Shown: positions 43,195 to 51,456 of the stretch, in pieces
How positions within the stretch are numbered: position 1 is the first letter of the stretch
How the letters are laid out: each line of letters begins with the position of its first letter
Assembly (NCBI RefSeq): GCF_937873615.1
Contig: NZ_CALMYP010000015.1
Location: 186,001 to 250,000 of the forward strand
Source of the DNA: an uncultured Paracoccus sp.
Lineage (GTDB): Bacteria > Pseudomonadota > Alphaproteobacteria > Rhodobacterales > Rhodobacteraceae
Reading direction: 5' to 3'
Length of the DNA: 64,000 nt
Made by a program: the position numbers and the translations under genes
The notes under the pieces: generated by a model
Databases searched by the model: none
What the model saw: only the letters and a program-made list of their open reading frames with translations
Told to the model about the DNA's origin: nothing

Positions 43195-43829
43195 GGTTTT
43201 ACGGCTATTTCCGCTCGTCCTCGGCCTATCGCTGCCGGATCGCCTTCAACCTGAAGGGCATCCGCCCCGAGACCGAATTCGTCAATTTGCGCGACGGTGT
43301 GCAGCGTCTCGAATCGTTCCGGCGGATGAACCCGCAGGGTCTGGTGCCGGCGCTGGATACGGGCGAGGGGGTGCTGACCCAGTCGCTTGCCATCGTCGAA
43401 TGGCTGGATGAAACCCACCCCGCGCCGCCATTGCTGCCGCCCGATGCCATTGCCCGCGCCCATGTCCGCGCCTTCGCCCAGATCATCGCCTGCGAAATTC
43501 ACCCGCTGCATAACCTGCGCGTGCTGAACCATATCAAGCAGGCTTACGGTCAGGATCAGGATGGGGCGGATGCCTGGTGCCGGCGCTGGATCGGCGAGGG
43601 GCTGGCGGCCTGCGAGGCGATTGCCGCCGCCCGCACCCATGCTGGCGCCTTCACCTTCGGCGATACGCCCGGGCTTGCCGATATCTGCCTGATCCCGCAG
43701 ATGTTTGCCGCCGACCGTTTCGGACTGGACCTGCAACCCTTCGGCCGGTTGCGAGAGATCCGCGCCGCCTGCGACGCGCTTCCCGCCTTTGCCGAGGCAC
43801 ATCCCGCGAAGCAGCCCGATGCGGTCTGA
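43191..43829 (+). CDS. Zeta-class glutathione S-transferase / maleylacetoacetate (maleylpyruvate) isomerase
   Basis: A 212-residue zeta-class GST. The hallmark SSSAYRCRIAFNLKGI (about 9-24) is the SSCxWRVRIAL-type glutathione site. It is followed by MNPQGLVPAL and QSLAIVEWLDE, and the C-terminal GDTPGLADICLIPQ. Members isomerise cis-to-trans double bonds of ring-opened products of homogentisate or gentisate. It closes the phenylpropanoid operon and is convergent with pcaQ. No homogentisate or gentisate dioxygenase is present in the window, so its substrate is open. Confidence 0.88.
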   Translation: MRFYGYFRSSSAYRCRIAFNLKGIRPETEFVNLRDGVQRLESFRRMNPQGLVPALDTGEGVLTQSLAIVEWLDETHPAPPLLPPDAIARAHVRAFAQIIACEIHPLHNLRVLNHIKQAYGQDQDGADAWCRRWIGEGLAACEAIAAARTHAGAFTFGDTPGLADICLIPQMFAADRFGLDLQPFGRLREIRAACDALPAFAEAHPAKQPDAV

Positions 43830-43835
43830 GGCCGT

Positions 43836-44753
43836 TCAGGCAAGGCCGAGCCTTGTCACCGCTTCGCCCGCCGCGCGGGCGAAAAGCCGCATCTCGGGCG
43901 TTTCACGGTCCGAGGTACGGCGCATCAGCCCGACCGGCCCCTCGGTGCCCTGCGCATCGAAAGGCAGCCGGACCAGCCGTCCATCGGCAATCTCGTTTCC
44001 GACCACGCCCGAGGAAATCACCCAGACCGCATCGCTGCGTGCCGTATGGACTCGACCGAAAGCGCCCGAGACGGTCTCGATCCGGCGCAGGGGGATGGGG
44101 ATGCCTTCTGCGATCAGCCAACGTTCGACGAAAGGCCGGATCGCGGCCCATGGCGGCGGGAAGATCACGGTGAATTCCTCGGTCAGGCGCTGCAATGAGG
44201 GGTTTTCCAGGATCGGATGGCCGGGGCGGGTGACGAAGACCACATCCTCCAGATAAAGCTGCGCGAAGCTGAGGCCGCGCATCGTATCCGGCGCCCCGAG
44301 CCGGCCCAGCACCAGATCGAGGCTGCCGGCGCGAAGCTGGTCGGTCAGGTGCTCGTGCGAGCCGTCGGCGATGGTCAGCAGCAGGTCCGGCGCGAGGTCT
44401 TCCAGCACCGTGACCAGTTCCGGTAGCAGCCGCGCCGCGACCGAGGGCAGCGCCCCCACCCGCAGCCTTGGCACCGATTGGCGCAACTGGTCCGAGGCCC
44501 CGTCGAGCCCGCGTTCCAGCGCGCCGAGGCCGGCCTGCGCGAAATCGAACAGCACCTCGCCCTGCGGTGTCAGATCCACCCCGCCGCGTCCGCGCGTCAG
44601 CAGGCAGCTGCCGAGGATCTCCTCCAGTTCCGCCAATGTGCGTGAAATCGCCGGCTGGGTCAGGTTCAGCCGCTCTGCCGCGCGTTTCAGGCTGCGCGCC
44701 TTGGTGATTTCGACGAAGGCCTCGATATGGCGGAGCTTGATTCTGCGATCCAT
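43836..44753 (-). CDS. pcaQ: LysR-family regulator of protocatechuate genes, PcaQ-like
   Basis: A 305-residue LysR regulator. The helix-turn-helix covers about residues 5-60 (SLKRAAERLNLTQPAISRTLAELEE), followed by a periplasmic-binding-like effector domain. The opening MDRRIKLRHIEAFVEI and the position divergent from pobA-pcaDCHG match PcaQ of alphaproteobacteria, an activator responding to beta-carboxymuconate and related intermediates. The 92-bp divergent region holds inverted repeats that may be its sites. Confidence 0.88.
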   Translation of the reverse strand: MDRRIKLRHIEAFVEITKARSLKRAAERLNLTQPAISRTLAELEEILGSCLLTRGRGGVDLTPQGEVLFDFAQAGLGALERGLDGASDQLRQSVPRLRVGALPSVAARLLPELVTVLEDLAPDLLLTIADGSHEHLTDQLRAGSLDLVLGRLGAPDTMRGLSFAQLYLEDVVFVTRPGHPILENPSLQRLTEEFTVIFPPPWAAIRPFVERWLIAEGIPIPLRRIETVSGAFGRVHTARSDAVWVISSGVVGNEIADGRLVRLPFDAQGTEGPVGLMRRTSDRETPEMRLFARAAGEAVTRLGLA

Positions 44754-44756
44754 TAC

Positions 44757-44772
44757 TTACCTGTTTTGGTAA
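44757..44772. promoter_or_regulatory. Candidate PcaQ binding site between pcaQ and pobA
   Basis: TTACC and GGTAA form a perfect inverted repeat with a 6-bp spacer, next to the pcaQ start. Two more repeats follow toward pobA: TATGGCGCATA (44776-44786) and ATGCAATCCTGCAT (44813-44826). The first resembles the dyad spacing of LysR boxes, though not the published ATAACC-N4-GGTTAT exactly. Confidence 0.4.
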
Positions 44773-44845
44773 TCATATGGCGCATAATCTCAATTTTCAT
44801 GCCGATTTCCATATGCAATCCTGCATGGGAGGGAGGAGTTTTCAC

Positions 44846-46015
44846 ATGCGCACACAAGTCGTCATCATTGGCGGCGGTCCGTCCGGGCTGCTTCTCGGTC
44901 AGCTTCTGCACAAGCAGGGGATCGAGGCGGTCGTGCTGGAACGCAAGACCCGCGATTATGTTCTGGGCCGGATCCGTGCCGGCGTGCTGGAAACCGGCCT
45001 TGTCCGGCTGATGGAGGAGGCCGGCGTTGCCGATCGCCTGCACAAGGAAGGCTATGTCCATGACGGCACCCAGGTCGCCTTCGGTGGCGAGATGTTCCAT
45101 GTCGATTTCAAGGCCCTGACCGGAACCCCGGTCATCGTCTATGGCCAGACCGAGGTGACGCGCGATCTTTACGATGCGCGCGAGGCCGCAGGCGCCCCGA
45201 CCGAATTCGAGGTCGATCATGTCGCCATCCACGATGCCGATACCGATGCGCCTTATGTGACCTATGAACAGCACGGCCAGCAGAAGCGCATAGATTGCGA
45301 TTTCGTTGCCGGCTGCGACGGGTTCCACGGTGTCAGCCGCAATACCATCCCGCTGGGCGTGCGCCGCGAATACGAGAAAACCTATCCCTTCGGCTGGCTT
45401 GGCGTCCTGTCGGAAACCCCGCCCGTCCATGACGAGTTGATCTATGCCAATTCTGAACGCGGCTTCGCGCTGTGCTCCATGCGCAACGAGAATCTGTCGC
45501 GCTATTACATCCAATGCGCGCTGTCCGATCATGTTGAGGACTGGACCGACACCGCCTTCTGGGAAGAGTTGAAGCGCCGCATTCCCGAAGACATCGCCGC
45601 GAAGCTGATTACCGGCCCGACCATCGAGAAATCCATCGCCCCCCTGCGCAGTTTCGTGACCGAGCCGATGCGTTGGGGCCGGCTGTTCCTGTGTGGCGAT
45701 GCCGCCCATATCGTGCCGCCGACCGGGGCCAAGGGCCTGAACACGGCGGCGAGCGACGTGCATTACCTCTATCACGGGCTGGTCCAGTTCTATCGCGACA
45801 AGGACAGCGAGGGCATCGACCGCTATTCCGAAAGGGCGCTGCTTCGGGTCTGGAAAGCCGAACGTTTCAGCTGGTGGTTCAGCGGGCTTTTGCACCGTTA
45901 CCCGGATATGAGCCCCTTCGATCTGAAGATGCAGGCCGCCGATATCGCCTTCCTGCGCGACAATGAAAGCCAGCAGCGCGCCTTCGCCGAAAACTATGTG
46001 GGATTGCCTTACTGA
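44846..46015 (+). CDS. pobA: 4-hydroxybenzoate 3-monooxygenase
   Basis: A 389-residue FAD monooxygenase that converts 4-hydroxybenzoate to protocatechuate with NADPH and oxygen. The ATG at 44846 follows GGGAGGAG. FAD-binding motifs are VIIGGGPSGLLLGQ near the N-terminus, the CDGFHGVSR DG motif and GDAAHIVPPTGAKGLN. The RIRAGVLE segment contacts substrate and flavin. Length equals the family's 390-394. It leads the pca operon and overlaps pcaD by one base (TGATG). Confidence 0.95.
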   Translation: MRTQVVIIGGGPSGLLLGQLLHKQGIEAVVLERKTRDYVLGRIRAGVLETGLVRLMEEAGVADRLHKEGYVHDGTQVAFGGEMFHVDFKALTGTPVIVYGQTEVTRDLYDAREAAGAPTEFEVDHVAIHDADTDAPYVTYEQHGQQKRIDCDFVAGCDGFHGVSRNTIPLGVRREYEKTYPFGWLGVLSETPPVHDELIYANSERGFALCSMRNENLSRYYIQCALSDHVEDWTDTAFWEELKRRIPEDIAAKLITGPTIEKSIAPLRSFVTEPMRWGRLFLCGDAAHIVPPTGAKGLNTAASDVHYLYHGLVQFYRDKDSEGIDRYSERALLRVWKAERFSWWFSGLLHRYPDMSPFDLKMQAADIAFLRDNESQQRAFAENYVGLPY

Positions 46016-46803
46016 TGCAGATCATCGACACAAACGGGATCGGGCTGCATGTCGCCGATCAGGGGCCGAAAGACGGCAAGCCGGTGGTTTTCGCCAATTC
46101 GCTGGGGACCGATCTCAGGCTGTGGGACGCGCTTTTGCCGCTGCTGCCCTCGGGCCTGCGTCTGGTGCGTTACGACAAGCGCGGCCACGGGCTGAGCGCC
46201 AATCCGGCGGGACCCTATACCGTTGAGCAACTGGCGGACGATGCCGCCGGGTTGATCGGCGCGCTCGGGCTGAAGGATGTGGTCTTTGTCGGCCTGTCCA
46301 TCGGCGGGCTGATCGGGCAGGCACTGGTGCTGCGGCACCCGGACCTGCTGAAGGCGCTGGTGATCTCGAACAGTGCCGCCAAGATTGGCACCGATCAGAT
46401 GTGGAACGACCGCGTCAATGCGATCCGCGAATTCGGGCTGCAGGTCGTGGCCGCGCCGACCATGGAACGCTGGTTCTCGCCCGCCTTCCGCGCCACGCCC
46501 GATCTGGCCCTGTGGCAGCGCATGTTGGAACGTCAGCCGGCCGATGGCTATATCGCCTGCTGCCAGGCCATCGCTGCCGCCGACCTGCGCAAGCAGGTGC
46601 CAGGTCTGAAACTTCCGGTGCAGATGATCGCCGGCAGCCTCGACGGCTCGACCCCGCCGGAACTGGTCCGGGCCTCGGGGCAGCTTATCCCGGGCGCGGG
46701 TTATTCCGAAATCGACGGCGCTGGCCATCTGCCCTGCGTCGAGGCCGCGCCGGCCTATGCGAAGATTCTCAATGCATTCCTGAAGGAGGTCGGACATGTC
46801 TGA
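46015..46803 (+). CDS. pcaD: 3-oxoadipate enol-lactonase
   Basis: A 262-residue alpha/beta hydrolase that opens 3-oxoadipate enol-lactone to 3-oxoadipate. The nucleophile is in GLSIGGLIGQ, the oxyanion strand in FANSLGTDLRLW and the histidine in GAGHLPCVEAAP, with the acid in GSLDGSTPPE. It follows pobA directly and overlaps pcaC by 8 bp. Confidence 0.94.
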   Translation: MQIIDTNGIGLHVADQGPKDGKPVVFANSLGTDLRLWDALLPLLPSGLRLVRYDKRGHGLSANPAGPYTVEQLADDAAGLIGALGLKDVVFVGLSIGGLIGQALVLRHPDLLKALVISNSAAKIGTDQMWNDRVNAIREFGLQVVAAPTMERWFSPAFRATPDLALWQRMLERQPADGYIACCQAIAAADLRKQVPGLKLPVQMIAGSLDGSTPPELVRASGQLIPGAGYSEIDGAGHLPCVEAAPAYAKILNAFLKEVGHV

Positions 46804-47176
46804 TCGTTACGATGCCGGCATGAAGGTCCGGCGCGAGGTTCTGGGCGATGCCCATGTCGACCGGGCCGAGGCCCAGAAGACCGAATTCGACCTGCCCTTC
46901 CAGGAAATGATCACCGAAGGTGCCTGGGGCACGGTCTGGGCGAGCGACGGGATTTCCCGCCGCGAACGCTCCATGCTGACGCTGGCGCTTCTGGCCGCCA
47001 CCGGCAATTTCGAAGAAATTCCCATGCATATCCGTGCCACCGCCCGCACCGGTGCCACCAAGCGCGACGTGTTGGAAGCGTTCCAGCATGTGGCGATCTA
47101 TGCAGGGGTCCCCCGCGCGAACCATGCCCTGAAACTGGCGAAGCAAACCTATACCGAAATGGAGGGTAGCCAATGA
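46796..47176 (+). CDS. pcaC: 4-carboxymuconolactone decarboxylase
   Basis: A 126-residue AhpD-like helical protein that decarboxylates gamma-carboxymuconolactone to the enol-lactone used by PcaD. Family segments are [25 protein letters not shown] and [19 protein letters not shown]. It overlaps pcaD upstream and pcaH downstream by 4 bp, giving the common D-C-H-G order. Confidence 0.94.
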   Translation: MSDRYDAGMKVRREVLGDAHVDRAEAQKTEFDLPFQEMITEGAWGTVWASDGISRRERSMLTLALLAATGNFEEIPMHIRATARTGATKRDVLEAFQHVAIYAGVPRANHALKLAKQTYTEMEGSQ

Positions 47177-47895
47177 AACCTGCAGAATTCTATCAACGCG
47201 ACCGCCACCGGCATCCGCCGGCACTGACACCCGATTACAAGACCTCGGTGGCCCGCTCGCCGCGCTACAGCATGATTTCGCTGCAGCAGTCGGTCTCGGA
47301 AATCACCGGGCCGGTCTTCGGTCATAACGATATCGACCCGATCGACAACGATCTCATCAAGAACTACGCCAAGGACGGCGATCCGGTTGGCGAGCGGATC
47401 ATCGTCCATGGCCGGGTTCTGGACGAGAATGCGCGCCCGGTGCCGAACACGCTGGTCGAGGTCTGGCAGGCCAATGCCGGTGGTCGTTACCGGCACAAGA
47501 AGGACACCTATCTGGCCCCCATCGACCCGAATTTCGGCGGCTGCGGGCGGACCATCACCGATGAGAACGGCTATTACTTCTTCCGCACCGTCAAGCCCGG
47601 CGCCTATCCCTGGCGCAACTGGGTGAACAACTGGCGCCCGGCGCATATCCATGTCTCGGTCTTCGGCTCGGGCTTCTGCCAGCGGTTGATCACCCAGCTT
47701 TATTTCGAGGGCGACCCGCTGATCCCGCTTTGTCCGATCGTGGCGACGATCCCGGACCCGGATGCGGTTCAGCAGCTGATCGCGAAGCTGGACATGAACG
47801 CCTCGGTGCCGCTCGACTGCATCGCCTACAAGTTCGACATCGTGCTGCGGGGTCGCCGCTCGACCCTGTTCGAAAACCGGCTGGAGGGGAACTGA
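47173..47895 (+). CDS. pcaH: Protocatechuate 3,4-dioxygenase beta subunit
   Basis: A 240-residue intradiol dioxygenase subunit carrying the non-haem ferric site. All four iron ligands are recognisable: Y106 in GGRYRH, Y145 in GAYPW, and H158 and H160 in PAHIHVS. With PcaG it cleaves protocatechuate to 3-carboxy-cis,cis-muconate. It is 1 bp from pcaG. Length matches known beta subunits. Confidence 0.96.
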   Translation: MKPAEFYQRDRHRHPPALTPDYKTSVARSPRYSMISLQQSVSEITGPVFGHNDIDPIDNDLIKNYAKDGDPVGERIIVHGRVLDENARPVPNTLVEVWQANAGGRYRHKKDTYLAPIDPNFGGCGRTITDENGYYFFRTVKPGAYPWRNWVNNWRPAHIHVSVFGSGFCQRLITQLYFEGDPLIPLCPIVATIPDPDAVQQLIAKLDMNASVPLDCIAYKFDIVLRGRRSTLFENRLEGN

Positions 47896-47896
47896 G

Positions 47897-48589
47897 ATGA
47901 CACAGAAACTCGATTACCTGAAGGAATCGCCCTCGCAGACCGCCGGGCCTTACGTCCATATCGGGCTGGCGCCGGGGGCTGCGGGCTTCGACATCTACAA
48001 GCAGGAACTCGGCTGGGACATTGCCGGCCACAAGGCCAAGGGTCAGCGGATCCGGGTCGAAGGCGTCGTCATCGACGGCATGGGCAGCCCGGTGAAGGAC
48101 GTGCTGCTGGAAGCCTGGCAGGCCAATTCGGAAGGCCATTACGCCCATCCCGAAGGCGGCGGCAAGGTCGAGGACGGCTTTCGCGGCTGGGGCCGGGTCA
48201 TCACCAATTTCGAGACCGGCGAATGGGGTTTCGACACGGTGAAGCCGGGCGCAGTTCATGCGCGGGTCAAGCTGGGTTCGGGCGTGGCAGAAAAGGTCGC
48301 CTCAAGCGATCCCGACTGGCAGGGCCGCATGGACAGCCATGCCCCCATGGCACCGCATATCAACCTGTGGATCGTCGCGCGCGGGATCAATATCGGGCTG
48401 AATACGCGCATGTATTTCGAGGACGAGACCGAAGCGAATGCCGTCGACCCGGTGCTGAACCTGATCGAATGGGAAAATCGTCGCGGCACCCTGCTTGCAA
48501 AACGGGCCGGAGAACGCGACGGTGTACCGGTCTATCGCTTCGAAATCCGCCTGCAAGGCGACAATGAGACGGTCTTTTTCGATGTCTGA
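47897..48589 (+). CDS. pcaG: Protocatechuate 3,4-dioxygenase alpha subunit
   Basis: A 230-residue alpha subunit with the opening ESPSQTAGPYVHIGLAPG that lines the active site of the partner subunit. The paralogous fold is shown by VLLEAWQANSEGHYAHP and APHINLWIVARGIN. The ferric ligands of the beta subunit are replaced, as expected for PcaG. Its last 8 bases overlap the BKACE gene start. Confidence 0.95.
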   Translation: MTQKLDYLKESPSQTAGPYVHIGLAPGAAGFDIYKQELGWDIAGHKAKGQRIRVEGVVIDGMGSPVKDVLLEAWQANSEGHYAHPEGGGKVEDGFRGWGRVITNFETGEWGFDTVKPGAVHARVKLGSGVAEKVASSDPDWQGRMDSHAPMAPHINLWIVARGINIGLNTRMYFEDETEANAVDPVLNLIEWENRRGTLLAKRAGERDGVPVYRFEIRLQGDNETVFFDV

Positions 48590-49421
48590 ACAAAATCCCT
48601 GCATCATCTGCGTGGCCATCACCGGGTCACTTCCCACCAAGGAAAACAACCCGGCGGTGCCGATCACCCTGGCCGAGCAGATCGAAAGCACGCAAGAAGC
48701 CTTCGAGGCCGGCGCCAGCATCGCGCATTGCCATGTGCGCGACGACGAGGGCAAGCCGACCTCGGACCCCGAGCGTTTCGCGGCGCTGAAGGAGGGGCTG
48801 GAAAAGCACTGCCCCGGCATGATCGTGCAGCTTTCGACGGGCGGACGCTCGGGTGCGGGGAATGCGAGGGGCGGCATGCTGCCCCTTGCGCCTGATATGG
48901 CCAGCCTTTCGGTCGGGTCGAACAATTTCCCGACCCGCGTCTATGAAAATCCGCCGGATCTGGTGGATTGGCTGGCATCCGAAATGCTGAAATACGACGT
49001 GAAGCCGGAAATCGAGGCTTTCGATCTGTCGCATATCCTGCAGGCGGCGGCGATGCACAAGGCGGGCAAGATCAAGGATACGCCTTATGTGCAATTCGTC
49101 ATGGGCGTGAAGAACGCCATGCCGGTCGACCGCGATGTGTTCGATTATTACATCCACACCGTCAAGCGGCTGTTCGGCGACGATGTCGCCTGGTGCGCGG
49201 CCGGGATCGGGCCGAACCAGATCGTGCTGAACGAATGGGCGATCTCCTCGGGCGGCCATGCCCGCACCGGGTTGGAGGATAACGTCCGTCTCGACAAGGA
49301 TCGGTTGGCCCCGTCCAACGCCGCGCTGGTGAAGCGTGCGGTCGAGCTTTGCGAGAAATACGAGCGCCCGGTCGCCAGCTTCGCGCAGGCGCGCCAGATC
49401 CTCGGGCTTCGGGCCGCCTGA
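48582..49421 (+). CDS. BKACE (DUF849) beta-keto acid cleavage enzyme
   Basis: A 279-residue TIM-barrel enzyme of the Kce/BKACE family. It condenses a beta-keto acid with acetyl-CoA, giving a new CoA thioester and acetoacetate. Metal ligands are H49 and H51 in AHCHVRD and E232 in RTGLEDN. The start at 48582 lies inside the pcaG end (ATGTCTGA), and its stop forms TGATG with pcaB, so it is fully embedded in the pca operon. The natural beta-keto acid here is 3-oxoadipate, which would give succinyl-CoA plus acetoacetate and bypass PcaIJ and PcaF, none of which is in the window. Confidence 0.9.
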   Translation: MSEQNPCIICVAITGSLPTKENNPAVPITLAEQIESTQEAFEAGASIAHCHVRDDEGKPTSDPERFAALKEGLEKHCPGMIVQLSTGGRSGAGNARGGMLPLAPDMASLSVGSNNFPTRVYENPPDLVDWLASEMLKYDVKPEIEAFDLSHILQAAAMHKAGKIKDTPYVQFVMGVKNAMPVDRDVFDYYIHTVKRLFGDDVAWCAAGIGPNQIVLNEWAISSGGHARTGLEDNVRLDKDRLAPSNAALVKRAVELCEKYERPVASFAQARQILGLRAA

Positions 49422-50722
49422 TGGTCTCTGCCCTGTTCGCGAGGCTTCTGGGCGACGCCGAAATGGCGGCGCTGATGGGGGATGAGGCGGCGATCTCGGC
49501 CATGCTGCGGGCCGAGGCGGCGCTGTCGCGCGCGCAGGGCAGGCTGGGCATCATCCCGAAGGATGCGGCGGCGGCGATTGCCAAAGCCGCTGAGACCCTG
49601 CGGCCCGAACCTGATGGGCTGGCGGCGGGCGTGGCGCGTGCCGGCATCGCCGCGCAGCCGGTGATCGGCGCGCTGAAGACGGCGGCGGGCGATCATGCGG
49701 TTTGGGTGCATTTCGGCGCCACCTCGCAGGATATCGTCGATACCGGGCTGATGATCCAGCTGTCGCAGGCGCTGGCGCTGCTGCGCTCGCGCCTGTCGGA
49801 TATGTCGGATCTGCTGGCCGCGAAGGCCCACGAATATGCCGATCTGCCGATCCCGGCCCATACCCGTTTCCAGATCGCCGCGCCGACCACACTCGGCGCC
49901 AAGATCGCCATCTGGCGCGCGCCGCTGCTGCGGCAATTGCAGCGGCTGGACGAATTGCTGCCGTGCCTGCTGAATGTCTCGCTTTACGGCGCGGCCGGGA
50001 CATCTGCCGCCTTGGGCGAGCAGGCCGGCGCGATCCGGCAGGCCATGGCGGCGGAGCTGGAACTGGGCGCGCCCGAAACGCCTTGGCACAGCACGCGCGA
50101 CATGATCGCCGAACTCGGCGGCTGGCTGTCGCTGACCACCGGCGCGCTTGGCAAGATCGGCGCCGATCTGGTGCTGTTGGGACAATCGGAACTGGCGCAG
50201 GTCAGCGCCGGGACCGGGGGCGCGTCTTCGACCATGCCGCAGAAATCGAACCCGGTGGCGGCGGAAACGCTGGTCACGCTGGCGCGGCTGAACGCGGGCG
50301 ATCTGGGGGCGCTGCATCAGGCCATGGTTCACGCTTACGAGCGTGACGGTTCGGTGCTGGAGATGGAATGGGCGCTGCTGCCGGCGATGCTGGAACGCAC
50401 GGCGGCGGGTCTGGCCATCGGGCAGGACCTCGCCCGGACGCTCCGTGCCAATCCGGCCCAGATCGAGGCCGCGTTTGCCGCCGACCGTGGCATGATGCTG
50501 GCCGAAGCGGCGGGTTTCCTGCTGGCGCGAGAGATGCCGCGCCCGCAGGCCCTTAAGATCGTGGCCGAGGCGCTTGCCGCCATGCAGGCCGATACCTCGC
50601 TGACGCTGGCCGAGGCGCTGCAACCGCTGGCCCCCGGGCACGACTGGGCCGCGCTGCTGGCGCCCGAGCGTAATCTCGGGCAGGCGCCGCAGATTGCCCG
50701 CGCGGTGGCCCCGCAAGCATGA
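49421..50722 (+). CDS. pcaB: 3-carboxy-cis,cis-muconate cycloisomerase
   Basis: A 433-residue fumarase/aspartase-superfamily enzyme that forms 4-carboxymuconolactone. The superfamily signature GASSTMPQKSNPVAAET is clear, as is the VHFGATSQDIVDTG substrate region. It supplies PcaC with substrate. Length is close to the roughly 350-450 range of PcaB proteins. It overlaps the BKACE gene by one base and the TSUP gene by 4 bp. Confidence 0.93.
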   Translation: MVSALFARLLGDAEMAALMGDEAAISAMLRAEAALSRAQGRLGIIPKDAAAAIAKAAETLRPEPDGLAAGVARAGIAAQPVIGALKTAAGDHAVWVHFGATSQDIVDTGLMIQLSQALALLRSRLSDMSDLLAAKAHEYADLPIPAHTRFQIAAPTTLGAKIAIWRAPLLRQLQRLDELLPCLLNVSLYGAAGTSAALGEQAGAIRQAMAAELELGAPETPWHSTRDMIAELGGWLSLTTGALGKIGADLVLLGQSELAQVSAGTGGASSTMPQKSNPVAAETLVTLARLNAGDLGALHQAMVHAYERDGSVLEMEWALLPAMLERTAAGLAIGQDLARTLRANPAQIEAAFAADRGMMLAEAAGFLLAREMPRPQALKIVAEALAAMQADTSLTLAEALQPLAPGHDWAALLAPERNLGQAPQIARAVAPQA

Positions 50723-51453
50723 CCGAGGCGCTGTTGATTGCCTTCGTGGCATTCCTGCTCGGCGGCATTCTGAAAGGTGCCATCGGGGCCGGCACGCCGG
50801 TGGTGGTGATCCCGATCATGTCGATCTATTTCGACGTGCCCTATGCGGTCGCTGTCTTCGCGCTGCCGGCGCTTGCGTCGAATATCTGGCAGGGCTGGCG
50901 CTATCGGCACAACCTGCAGGATCGGACCTTCGTCTGGCGGCTGGTCGTTTCGGCGGCGGTGGGCGCGTTTATCGGCACGGCGCTGCTGGCCTCGCTGCCC
51001 TCGGACTGGCTGTCGCTGACCGTAGCAGCATTGGCGCTGATCTATGTCGGCTTTCGGCTGATGAAACCGGACTGGTCGCTGAATTACGGCATCGCCCGCG
51101 CGCTTGCCGTGCCGGCGGGCTTCGTGTCGGGGATATTGCAGGGAGCGGCGGGGATTTCGGCCCCGGTCTCGGTCACCTATCTGCACGCCATCCATATGCC
51201 GCGAGAGCGGTTCATTCCGACCATTTCGGCCATGTTCGCGGCCATGTCCATCGTCCAGCTTCCCTCGCTGGCGGGGATGGGGGTGATGACCTGGCAGGTC
51301 TTCGCGATCAGCATTGTGGCCTGCCTGCCGTTGTTCATGGGCATGCCCATCGGCGCGGCCCTGGTGCGACGGGTCGGTGCGAAACTGTTCGACAGGCTCA
51401 TCATGGCGATGCTGCTGGTCATCGCCATGATGCTGATTGCCAAGGCGGTCTGA
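50719..51453 (+). CDS. TSUP (TauE/SafE) family membrane permease in the pca operon
   Basis: A 244-residue membrane protein with about eight hydrophobic spans and the glycine-rich openings GGILKGAIGAGTPVVVIPIM and GFVSGILQGAAGISAPVSV of TSUP proteins. It overlaps pcaB by 4 bp, so it belongs to the pca operon. No other aromatic acid transporter is present there, which makes it a candidate carrier for 4-hydroxybenzoate, protocatechuate or a related acid. Export of an intermediate is also possible. Confidence 0.87.
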   Translation: MTEALLIAFVAFLLGGILKGAIGAGTPVVVIPIMSIYFDVPYAVAVFALPALASNIWQGWRYRHNLQDRTFVWRLVVSAAVGAFIGTALLASLPSDWLSLTVAALALIYVGFRLMKPDWSLNYGIARALAVPAGFVSGILQGAAGISAPVSVTYLHAIHMPRERFIPTISAMFAAMSIVQLPSLAGMGVMTWQVFAISIVACLPLFMGMPIGAALVRRVGAKLFDRLIMAMLLVIAMMLIAKAV

Positions 51454-51456
51454 GCC

